Part shown: positions 7,841 through 14,335 of the stretch, in pieces
Numbering within the stretch: the first letter of the stretch is position 1
How the letters are laid out: each line of letters starts with the position of its first letter
Program-made: the position numbers and the translations under genes
Notes under the pieces: generated by a model
The model's input: the letters and a program-made list of their open reading frames with translations, nothing else
What the model was told of the DNA's origin: nothing
The model's database searches: none
Assembly (NCBI GenBank): GCA_040377605.1
Contig: JBEIOK010000048.1
Location: forward strand, 1 to 16,957
DNA length: 16,957 bases
Origin: Solimonas sp040377605
Lineage (GTDB): Bacteria; Pseudomonadota; Gammaproteobacteria; Nevskiales; Nevskiaceae
Direction of reading: 5' to 3'

Positions 7841-8887
7841 TCAGGCCTTGATGCCGGCCTGGGCCATGACTTCCGCAGCAAAATCCACCTGCTGCTTCTC
7901 GATGCCCTCGCCCACCTGGAAACGCACGAAGCGCGCAACCTGGGCCTTCTTGGCGGCGAGCAGCTTCTCGACGGTCTCGTCATTGCTCTTCACGAACACC
8001 TGGCCAAGCAGCGTGATTTCGCCCGTGAACTTCTTGACCTTGCCGTCGACCATCTTGGCCAGGATCTCGGCCGGCTTCGGCTTGAAACCGCCGCCGAGCT
8101 TCTTCTTAATCGTGGCGTAGTCGTCGTCCCAGCTCTTCTTGTCGTCGGCGGACAGTCCGTCATAGGTGCCGTTCTGCTTCTCGGCATCCATCTCCGCGAT
8201 CGCGCCGGCCAGCTTGTCGGACTCGGCCTTGGCATCGCTCTGTTCCTGGGCAACCGTGGCCTCGATCACCTTGCGCTCGGCCTCGATGGCCTCGGCCGGG
8301 ATTTCGGCGGCGCTCAGGTAGCGCGGATTCATCGCGGCGATGTGCATCGCCAGATCCTTGGCCAGCTCCTCGTCACCGGCTTCCAGGGCCACGATGACGC
8401 CGATCTTGTCGCCCGGGTGGAGATACTTGACGATCGGGCCCGCGGCCTTGGTGACGACCTCGAAACGGCGGATCGTCATGTTCTCACCCAGCTTGGCAAT
8501 CAGGCCGCGGCGGCGCTCTTCCAGCGTCTCGGCGCCGGCCTTCAGCGCGACCAGCGCCTCGAGGCTCGACGGCTTGCTGGCCAGCGCTGCGTCGGCGGCA
8601 GCCTGGGCGAGGCCGCGGAACTCGTCGCCCTTGGCGACGAAGTCGGTCTCGGAGTTCAACTCGACGATGGCAATGGCGTCGCCGCTGGCGGCAACCGCCA
8701 GTACGCCTTCGGCCGCGGTCCGGCTGGCCTTCTTGTCGGCCTTGGCGGCACCGTCCATGCGCAGCTTCTCGGCGGCCTTTTCAAGGTCACCACCGGTTGC
8801 GTCGAGGGCCTTCTTGCAATCGCCCATGCCAGCGCCGGTGCGGTCGCGCAGTTCCTTCACCAGTGCAGCAGTAACTGGAGTGCTCAT
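7841..8887 (-). CDS. tsf: Elongation factor Ts, with coiled-coil insertion
   Basis: EF-Ts is the nucleotide exchange factor that recycles EF-Tu-GDP. The protein is 348 residues against 283 in E. coli. The N-terminal UBA-like domain begins VTAALVKELRDRTGAGMGDCKKAL (residues 5-28). The EF-Tu-contacting motif TDFVAK is at 81-86, and the C-terminal core GKVKKFTGEITLLGQ and FQVGEGIEKQQVDFAAEV are intact. Most of the extra length is one segment at about residues 217-268. It is rich in Lys, Asp, Glu and Ala and sits between the helix ending ATVAQEQ and KPAEILAKMVDG. In E. coli this is the region of the protruding coiled-coil. The reading frame and composition are uninterrupted, so it looks like a genuine lineage insertion. 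The ATG has only a weak GGA about 14 bases upstream. It follows rpsB after 110 nt. Confidence 0.97.
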   Translation of the reverse strand: MSTPVTAALVKELRDRTGAGMGDCKKALDATGGDLEKAAEKLRMDGAAKADKKASRTAAEGVLAVAASGDAIAIVELNSETDFVAKGDEFRGLAQAAADAALASKPSSLEALVALKAGAETLEERRRGLIAKLGENMTIRRFEVVTKAAGPIVKYLHPGDKIGVIVALEAGDEELAKDLAMHIAAMNPRYLSAAEIPAEAIEAERKVIEATVAQEQSDAKAESDKLAGAIAEMDAEKQNGTYDGLSADDKKSWDDDYATIKKKLGGGFKPKPAEILAKMVDGKVKKFTGEITLLGQVFVKSNDETVEKLLAAKKAQVARFVRFQVGEGIEKQQVDFAAEVMAQAGIKA

Positions 8888-8950
8888 AACAGTAAATTCC
8901 GTTAGTTACGCAACCTTCCTCATGGAACGGTCACGAGAGGGGAATGACCA

Positions 8951-8988
8951 TGGAACGTCGCGGCGCCCGTGGCTGCCGCGACGTTCCA
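8951..8988 (-). terminator. Long perfect hairpin in rpsB-tsf gap
   Basis: TGGAACGTCGCGGC (8951-8964) is the exact reverse complement of 8975-8988, giving a 14-bp stem with a 10-nt loop. Inside the loop a further GCC/GGC pairing can form. It starts nine bases after the rpsB stop. No T run follows on the minus strand, so a classical terminator is unlikely. An attenuating, processing or mRNA-stabilising stem between rpsB and tsf is more plausible. CATGGAACG also occurs as a direct repeat at 8921-8929 and 8949-8957. Confidence 0.6.
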
Positions 8989-8997
8989 CAGGAGGGC

Positions 8998-9834
8998 TCA
9001 GCCCTCGGACTTCTCGGTGCGACGGCCGCCGCGCGGCGGACCGCCACGGTCGCCGGAGGGCTTGCGCGGGGCAGCCGGGCGCGGCTTGCGCGGGGCGGCA
9101 TTGCGCTCGTCCGAAGCCTCGGATGCTTCTTCGACCGGACGGCCGGTGGTGTTGCTGCCGCGGCCTTCGATGATCGCGTCGGCAATGCACTGGGCATAGA
9201 CCTTGATCGCGCGGGTGGCGTCATCATTGCCCGGGATCACGCACTCGATGCCGGCCGGATCATTGTTGGAGTCCACCACGGCGATGACCGGAATTCCGAG
9301 CTTCTTGGCTTCGGCGATTGCGTTCTTTTCGTAGCCGGTGTCGATCACGAACAGGCAGTCCGGCAGGCTCGGCATGTCCTTGATGCCGCCCAGCGACTTG
9401 CGCAGCTTCTCCAGCTCGCGCGTGAAGGTCAGCTGCTCCTTCTTCGTGAGGCGGTTGATGGTGCCGTCCTCGACCTGCTTCTCCATTTCGATCAGGCGCT
9501 TGATCGAACCCTTGACGGTCTTGAAGTTGGTCAGCGTGCCACCCAGCCAGCGCTGGGACACGTGCGGCATGCCGGCACGCTTGGCTTCTTCCTCGACGGT
9601 CTCGCGCGCAGCGCGCTTGGTGCCGACGAACAGGATGCGGCCACCATTGGCGGCCAGCTTGCCAGCGAACGAGCAGGCGTCCTTCAGCAGAGGAAGGGTC
9701 TGCTCGAGATTGATGATGTGGATGCGGTTACGCTCGCCGAAGATGAACTCTTCCATCTTCGGGTTCCAGTAGCGGGTGCGGTGTCCGAAGTGGACGCCCG
9801 CTTCCAGCAACTGGCGCATGGTGACGTCAGTCAT
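8998..9834 (-). CDS. rpsB: 30S ribosomal protein S2, with basic C-terminal tail
   Basis: S2 is a late-assembling small-subunit protein that binds near the head-body junction and helps hold S1. The start chosen is ATG at 9834 (MTDVTMRQLLEAGVHFGHRT), with AAGGAG eight bases upstream. The alternative at 9885 would add 17 unrelated residues encoded by the leader. The length is 278 residues against 241 in E. coli. Core motifs include GVHFGHRTRYWNPKM, GRILFVGTKR, QRWLGGTLTN and VDSNNDPAGIECVIPGNDDA. From about residue 227 the sequence becomes a low-complexity tail rich in Arg, Pro, Gly, Lys and Glu (for example APRKPRPAAPRKP), probably disordered. It is the first gene of the minus-strand operon, behind a strong promoter and a structured leader. 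Confidence 0.98.
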   Translation of the reverse strand: MTDVTMRQLLEAGVHFGHRTRYWNPKMEEFIFGERNRIHIINLEQTLPLLKDACSFAGKLAANGGRILFVGTKRAARETVEEEAKRAGMPHVSQRWLGGTLTNFKTVKGSIKRLIEMEKQVEDGTINRLTKKEQLTFTRELEKLRKSLGGIKDMPSLPDCLFVIDTGYEKNAIAEAKKLGIPVIAVVDSNNDPAGIECVIPGNDDATRAIKVYAQCIADAIIEGRGSNTTGRPVEEASEASDERNAAPRKPRPAAPRKPSGDRGGPPRGGRRTEKSEG

Positions 9835-9938
9835 TGATGAAGCTCCTTGGGTTGAATGCAAACCGCGCCAGGTGAGTTCACCCAAGTCGGCGCGGATGGA
9901 TTTTCAGAGGAACGACGATTTGTCATTGCCTTTGAAGG
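9835..9938 (-). promoter_or_regulatory. rpsB 5' leader with interleaved complementary helices (possible pseudoknot at the Shine-Dalgarno)
   Basis: Read on the minus strand, CCGCGCC (9895-9889) is complementary to GGCGCGG (9869-9863). TTGGGTGAA (9885-9877) is complementary to TTCAACCCAA (9856-9847) with one bulged A. The two helices interleave, so they either form an H-type pseudoknot or are alternative folds. The second helix ends inside the AAGGAG Shine-Dalgarno (9848-9843). A smaller GGTG/CACC hairpin can also form within the first helix. S2 is known to repress rpsB-tsf through the leader in E. coli, so an autoregulatory site is expected here. Whether this fold is that site is inference. 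Confidence 0.5.
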
Positions 9939-9950
9939 GCGCGCTTTATA
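9920..9950 (+). promoter_or_regulatory. Weak candidate promoter for map, overlapping the rpsB promoter
   Basis: TTGTCA (9920-9925, five of six to the -35 consensus) lies 19 bases before TTTATA (9945-9950, three of six), which is the reverse complement of the rpsB -10. If used, the map transcript would begin near 9957, 48 nt before the ATG. Its core elements would lie across the rpsB start site, so the two promoters would exclude one another. The spacing and -10 are poor, so this is only a candidate. Confidence 0.25.
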
Positions 9951-9973
9951 CCATAGCGCCCCTTTTAAAACAA
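9945..9973 (-). promoter_or_regulatory. Candidate sigma-70 promoter of rpsB operon
   Basis: On the minus strand TTGTTT (9973-9968) and TATAAA (9950-9945) are separated by exactly 17 bases. TG at -15/-14-like positions (TATGG just upstream of the -10) may add extended -10 contact. The bases after the -10 are GCGCGCC, a GC-rich discriminator of the kind typical of growth-rate and ppGpp-controlled ribosomal promoters. The expected transcript start is near 9938, leaving a leader of about 100 nt before rpsB. The element is seen directly; stringent control is inferred from the discriminator. Confidence 0.75.
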
Positions 9974-10004
9974 ACATTTGCCGCGCCTCAGACGTGGCTT
10001 CCTG

Positions 10005-10769
10005 ATGAGCATCAGCCTAAAAAATCCGGCGGAACAGCAGAAGATGCGGGAAGCGGGCGCCGCAGCCGCGCAGGTCCTGCTGATGATCGAGCCGCACATC
10101 AAGGCTGGCGTCAGCACGGACGAGCTGAACCGCATCTGCCACGAATACATCGTGCGCGATCTGGGCTGCGTGCCTGCCCCGCTCAACTACAAGGGCTTCC
10201 CGAAGTCGATCTGCACGTCGGTCAACCACGTGGTCTGCCATGGCATCCCGGGACCCAAGGTGCTGAAAAAGGGCGACATCATCAACGTGGATGTCACCGT
10301 CATCAAGGACGGATTCCACGGCGACACCAGTCGCATGTACTACGTCGGCGAGCCCTCGATCCTGGCCCGCCGCGTCTGCGACACCACCCGGGAGGCGATG
10401 ATCGAGGGCATTAAGCTGGTGCGCCCTGGCACTCGCCTCGGCGACATCGGGCAGGTCATCCAGCGCTACGCCGAAGCGCGCGGCTTCTCCGTGGTACGCG
10501 AGTACTGCGGCCACGGCATCGGCCGGGTATTCCATGAAGACCCGCAAGTCCTGCACTACGGCAAGGCTGGCACGGGAATTGAATTGCAGGCCGGCATGAC
10601 CTTCACGATCGAACCGATGATCAATGCCGGCCGCCCCGAGGTGAAGCTGCTGCCGGACGGCTGGACGGTGGTGACGAAGGACCATTCCCTGTCCGCCCAA
10701 TGGGAACACACGATCCTCGTCACCGATGAGGGCCATGAGGTCCTGACGCTGCGCAACGGCGAGATGTAA
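10005..10769 (+). CDS. map: Type I methionine aminopeptidase
   Basis: Map removes the initiator methionine from nascent proteins at the ribosome after deformylation. The start chosen is ATG at 10005 (MSISLKNPAEQQKMREAG), giving 254 residues; E. coli has 264. A TTG at 9978 would add nine unrelated residues. The five metal ligands of the pita-bread fold are visible: Asp96 (NVDVTVIKDG), Asp107 (HGDTSR), His170 (CGHGIG), Glu203 (TIEPM) and Glu234 (QWEHT). His79 in NHVVCHGIPG is the usual substrate-contacting histidine. No good Shine-Dalgarno precedes the ATG. The gene is divergent from rpsB, and its stop overlaps the glnD start by one base. The map/rpsB pairing puts nascent-chain processing beside translation genes, a common bacterial arrangement. 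Confidence 0.97.
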   Translation: MSISLKNPAEQQKMREAGAAAAQVLLMIEPHIKAGVSTDELNRICHEYIVRDLGCVPAPLNYKGFPKSICTSVNHVVCHGIPGPKVLKKGDIINVDVTVIKDGFHGDTSRMYYVGEPSILARRVCDTTREAMIEGIKLVRPGTRLGDIGQVIQRYAEARGFSVVREYCGHGIGRVFHEDPQVLHYGKAGTGIELQAGMTFTIEPMINAGRPEVKLLPDGWTVVTKDHSLSAQWEHTILVTDEGHEVLTLRNGEM

Positions 10770-13447
10770 TGGGCGCCGAATTCGATCTTGCTGATGAAGA
10801 AGCGGCCACCATCTTCAGCGCGCCGCGCATCCGTTCGCGCCTGGCACAGGGCGGCTATTCGATCGCGGCGTTCCGCGACACCCTGACCTGGGGGCGGGAC
10901 CGCCTGTACGGGCTGTTCCACGAGGGCATGCCCGCCGATTCCCTGGTTCATGCCCGCGCCCATCTGGTCGACGAGGTCCTGCGCGCGGCCTGGCAGAAAT
11001 TTCTGCCCGACTCGGCATCGGGGCTGGCGCTGGTCGCCGTCGGTGGCTACGGCCGTGCCGAACTGCTGCCGCACTCGGACATCGACATTCTGCTGCTGCA
11101 CAGCGGCGATGCGTTGGAAACCCACCGCAAGGCACTGGAGCAGATGACCGCCTTCGGCTGGGATATCGGCCTGGAGGTCGGCCAGAGTGTGCGCACGGTG
11201 GAAGAGTGCGTCACCGAAGCCGAGAAGGACGTCACCGTCATCACCAACCTGCTGGAAGCCCGCCCGCTGATTGGCGACGCCACGCTGTTCCAGCAGATGC
11301 AGCAGGCCCTGACCCCTGATCGGGTCTGGCCGGTCAAGGCCTTCTTCGAGGCCAAGAAAGCCGAACAGAGCGCGCGTTACCGCAAGTACGACGATACGGG
11401 CTACAAGCTGGAGCCGAACGTCAAGGAATCGCCCGGCGGCCTGCGCGATATCCACACGATTGCCTGGGTCGCGAAACGCCACTTCGGCGCACTGACACTG
11501 GCCGAATTGCGCGAGCACGGATTCCTGACCAAGCAGGAGTCGGACGAGTTGTTTGCCGGACAGGATTTCTTGTGGCGTGTGCGCTTCGCACTGCACATGA
11601 CCAGCGGGCGCCGCGAAGACCGGCTGCTGTTCGACTCGCAGGTCAAGGTGGCGCAGCTGTTCGGTTACGAGGACAACGACAGGAACAAGGCTGTAGAGCA
11701 GTTCATGCAGCTCTACTACCGCACGATCAAGTCGCTCTCCTGCCTCAACGACATGCTGCTGCAGCTGTTCGAGGAAGCGATCGTGACCCCCGAGGCCGGC
11801 GCTGCCGAACCCTTGAACACCCGATTCCAGGTCCGCGCCGGGTATATCGAAGTACGTGACGAGGACGTCTTCCGGCGTCAGCCGTGGGCCCTGCTGGAAA
11901 TCTTCCTGCTGCTGCAGCAGCACCCGAAAATCGAGGGGATCCGCGCGCAGACGCTGCGCCTGATCATGCGAGACGGCCGCCTGCTGACCGATCAGGTCAG
12001 CCACAGCGTGCAGGCACGCTCGCTGTTCATCGAGATGTTCCGCGAGGGCCGCGGCCTGACACGCAACCTGCGGCGCATGAATCGCTATGGGGTGCTCGGC
12101 CGCTACCTGCCCGCTTTCGGCCGCATCGTCGGCCTGATGCAATATGACCTGTTCCACACGCTGACGGTCGACGAACACATCCTGTACGTGGTGCGCAACG
12201 CGCGACGCTTTGCCATGCAGCGGTTCCGCAGCGAGCTGCCATTCTGCAGCGAGGTCATGGACCGCCTGGCCAAGCCCGAACTGCTGTATCTCGGCGCGTT
12301 CTGGCATGACATGGCCAAGGGTCGCGGGGGTGATCACTCGGCGATCGGCTCCCACGAGGCCATCCAGTTCTGCCTCGATCACGGTCTGTCGCATGCCGAC
12401 GCCGCGCTGGTCGGCTGGCTGGTCGAAAACCACCTGCTGATGTCCCTGACGGCGCAGAAGCAGGATCTCAGCGACGCCAATGTCGTGGCCGAATTTGCGC
12501 GCAAGATTGGCGACCGCGCGCGTCTGGACTATCTGTTTCTGCTGACCTGCGCCGATATCCGCGGCACCAATCCGGCGTTGTGGAACAGCTGGCGCGAGTC
12601 GCTGCTCAAGGATCTGTACAAGATGACGGCGCGCGTGCTCGAGTCGGGCGATGACCGCCCGCTGCGTGAGCAGGAGCGCATGTCCGAGACCCGTGGCCGC
12701 GCACTGGCCCTGCTCCAGGCACGCGGCATTGAACAGGCCGCGGCCGAAAATCAGTGGAAGCGTTTCGACCGCGAGTACTTCCTGCGTCACACCCCTGAGG
12801 AGCTGGCCTGGCATCTGCCGGCGATGCTCAACGTGCAGGAGACCGAACTGCCCCTGGTGCTGGTCGAGGCCGTGGACGGACGCGGCACGACCGTCTTCGT
12901 CTATACCCGCGACCGCGATCATCTGTTTGGCCTGTCCTGCGGCGTGCTGTCGCGCCTGGGGCTGAACATCCTCGATGCGCGTCTGCACACGACCGATGAT
13001 GGCTTCGTGCTCGACTCCTACGTCGTCATGGAGAGCGACAATTCGCCGATCAGCAATCCGATGCGCGGCGAGGAGATCCGGGTTGCACTGCGCAAGGTGC
13101 TGAGCGATCCGGAGGTCTCCACCGTCGACGTCAACCGCCGCGCCTCGCAGCGGCTCAAGCACTTCGATACACCGACGACGGTGTACTTCAGCCAGGACGA
13201 GAAGCGCAGCCGCACCGTGCTCGAATTGGTCACCGCGGATCAACCGGGATTGCTGTCGCTGATCGGTCGCGTGTTCCAGAAGCGCGGCATCCTGCTCGAC
13301 GCAGCGAAGATCGGCACGATTGGCGAGCGCGCGGAGGACGTGTTCTATGTCACCGATCGCATGCACCGGCCCATCACCGACGAGGACGTCCTCGAAGACC
13401 TGCGCGAAGTGCTGGTGCGCACGCTGGATCGCCGCGACGCGGCCTGA
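10769..13447 (+). CDS. glnD: Bifunctional PII uridylyltransferase / uridylyl-removing enzyme
   Basis: GlnD senses glutamine and adds or removes UMP on PII proteins, thereby setting glutamine synthetase activity and nitrogen-regulated transcription. It has 892 residues against 890 in E. coli, with all four parts in order. The nucleotidyltransferase has GGYGRAEL at 92-99 and catalytic Asp104 and Asp106 in HSDIDILLL. The helical region carries YKLEPNVKESPGGLRDI. The HD phosphohydrolase has HTLTVDEH at 463-470 and the metal pair His513-Asp514 in FWHDMAKGRGGDHS. Two C-terminal ACT domains start near 694 and 815 and are the glutamine-sensing region. The ATG overlaps the map stop (TAATG), so translation is probably coupled to map. 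A hairpin with a T run follows the stop. The long open frame on the opposite strand is a shadow of this gene. Confidence 0.98.
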   Translation: MGAEFDLADEEAATIFSAPRIRSRLAQGGYSIAAFRDTLTWGRDRLYGLFHEGMPADSLVHARAHLVDEVLRAAWQKFLPDSASGLALVAVGGYGRAELLPHSDIDILLLHSGDALETHRKALEQMTAFGWDIGLEVGQSVRTVEECVTEAEKDVTVITNLLEARPLIGDATLFQQMQQALTPDRVWPVKAFFEAKKAEQSARYRKYDDTGYKLEPNVKESPGGLRDIHTIAWVAKRHFGALTLAELREHGFLTKQESDELFAGQDFLWRVRFALHMTSGRREDRLLFDSQVKVAQLFGYEDNDRNKAVEQFMQLYYRTIKSLSCLNDMLLQLFEEAIVTPEAGAAEPLNTRFQVRAGYIEVRDEDVFRRQPWALLEIFLLLQQHPKIEGIRAQTLRLIMRDGRLLTDQVSHSVQARSLFIEMFREGRGLTRNLRRMNRYGVLGRYLPAFGRIVGLMQYDLFHTLTVDEHILYVVRNARRFAMQRFRSELPFCSEVMDRLAKPELLYLGAFWHDMAKGRGGDHSAIGSHEAIQFCLDHGLSHADAALVGWLVENHLLMSLTAQKQDLSDANVVAEFARKIGDRARLDYLFLLTCADIRGTNPALWNSWRESLLKDLYKMTARVLESGDDRPLREQERMSETRGRALALLQARGIEQAAAENQWKRFDREYFLRHTPEELAWHLPAMLNVQETELPLVLVEAVDGRGTTVFVYTRDRDHLFGLSCGVLSRLGLNILDARLHTTDDGFVLDSYVVMESDNSPISNPMRGEEIRVALRKVLSDPEVSTVDVNRRASQRLKHFDTPTTVYFSQDEKRSRTVLELVTADQPGLLSLIGRVFQKRGILLDAAKIGTIGERAEDVFYVTDRMHRPITDEDVLEDLREVLVRTLDRRDAA

Positions 13448-13457
13448 AGCCAATCCG

Positions 13458-13487
13458 CCCGTGCTGCATCCTGCACGGGACCGTTTT
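13458..13487 (+). terminator. Hairpin with short T run after glnD
   Basis: CCCGTGC (13458-13464) pairs with GCACGGG (13473-13479) around an eight-base loop. Three bases then TTTT (13484-13487) follow. It begins ten bases after the glnD stop and 48 bases before dapD. The T run is short, so it is probably a leaky terminator or attenuator between map-glnD and dapD. I found no convincing separate promoter in the 59-nt gap. Confidence 0.5.
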
Positions 13488-13506
13488 CATTTGAAGCCAC
13501 ACATCC

Positions 13507-14322
13507 ATGATCACCGAACTCAAGACCAAGATCGAAGCCGCCTGGGAAACCCGCGACACGCTCAGCAAGTCCGACGACGCGCTGCGCGCGACCATCGAGG
13601 CGGCCATCCAGTTGCTGGATCAGGGCGCGGCGCGCGTCGCCGAACCGACGTCGACCGGCTGGCAGGTCAACGAATGGCTGAAGAAGGCCGTGTTGCTTTA
13701 TTTCCGCCTGCACGACAACGCACCGATCGACATGGGCGGCCTGATGGGCTACGACAAGGTGCCGCTGAAGTTCTCCGGCTGGAGCGAGGCACAGTTCAAG
13801 GCACAGAACGCACGCATCGTGCCGCCCGCGGCGGTACGCAAGGGCGCCTACATCGCGCCCGGCGCGATCCTGATGCCCTCCTACGTCAATATCGGTGGCT
13901 ACGTGGGCAGCGGCACGATGGTCGACACCTGGGCCACTGTCGGCTCCTGCGCACAGATCGGCGCCAACTGCCATCTCTCTGGCGGCGTCGGCATTGGCGG
14001 CGTGCTGGAACCGCTGCAGGCCTCGCCGACGATCATCGAGGACGATTGCTTCATCGGCGCGCGCTCCGAAGTCGTTGAGGGCGTCATTGTCGAAAAGGGC
14101 AGCGTGATCTCGATGGGCGTGTTCATCGGCCAGAGCACGCCGATCTATGACCGCGAGCACGATCAGATCCTGTATGGCCGCGTGCCGGCCGGCAGCGTGG
14201 TGGTCGCAGGCTCGTTGCCCAAGAGCGAGCGCTACAGCCTGAACTGCGCGGTCATCGTCAAACGCGTCAACGAGCAGACGCGCAAGAAGGTCGGCATCAA
14301 CGCCCTGCTTCGCGATCTTTGA
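13507..14322 (+). CDS. dapD: 2,3,4,5-tetrahydropyridine-2,6-dicarboxylate N-succinyltransferase
   Basis: DapD transfers succinyl from succinyl-CoA to tetrahydrodipicolinate, the first step of the succinylase branch toward meso-diaminopimelate and lysine. The protein is 271 residues against 274 in E. coli. An N-terminal helical domain (1 to about 95) is followed by a left-handed beta helix of hexapeptide repeats: VRKGAYIAPGAILMPSYVNIG, TMVDTWATVGSCAQIGANCHLSGG, then DDCFIGARSEVVEGVIVEKG. The DMGGLMGYDKVPLKF segment before the helix is family-typical. The start ATG at 13507 fits the family N-terminus, but only a weak GAAG lies upstream. It is the same-strand neighbour of glnD, 59 nt away behind a possible terminator. 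It shares a pathway with dapE, one gene further on. Confidence 0.97.
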   Translation: MITELKTKIEAAWETRDTLSKSDDALRATIEAAIQLLDQGAARVAEPTSTGWQVNEWLKKAVLLYFRLHDNAPIDMGGLMGYDKVPLKFSGWSEAQFKAQNARIVPPAAVRKGAYIAPGAILMPSYVNIGGYVGSGTMVDTWATVGSCAQIGANCHLSGGVGIGGVLEPLQASPTIIEDDCFIGARSEVVEGVIVEKGSVISMGVFIGQSTPIYDREHDQILYGRVPAGSVVVAGSLPKSERYSLNCAVIVKRVNEQTRKKVGINALLRDL

Positions 14323-14335
14323 TTCGGGTCACAGC

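Noticed and set aside
7806..7850. A possible promoter for pyrH just after tsf (TAGACT on the minus strand)
   Set aside because: The -10 matches at four of six positions, but no reasonable -35 was found at 16-18 bases, so it is not listed as a feature.
6873..8120. Plus-strand open frames antisense to pyrH and to the tsf 3' end
   Set aside because: The frame spans two well-supported genes on the other strand and the intervening hairpin, with no domain-like sequence.
8944..9837. A 297-codon plus-strand frame exactly opposite rpsB
   Set aside because: S2 is certain on the minus strand; the antisense frame carries no family similarity.
10556..13453. A 965-codon open frame on the minus strand covering all of glnD
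   Set aside because: glnD on the plus strand has every family motif. The antisense product is His/Gln/Arg/Ala-rich with no recognisable domain, as expected from the reverse frame of a GC-rich gene. It also has no plausible promoter or ribosome binding site.
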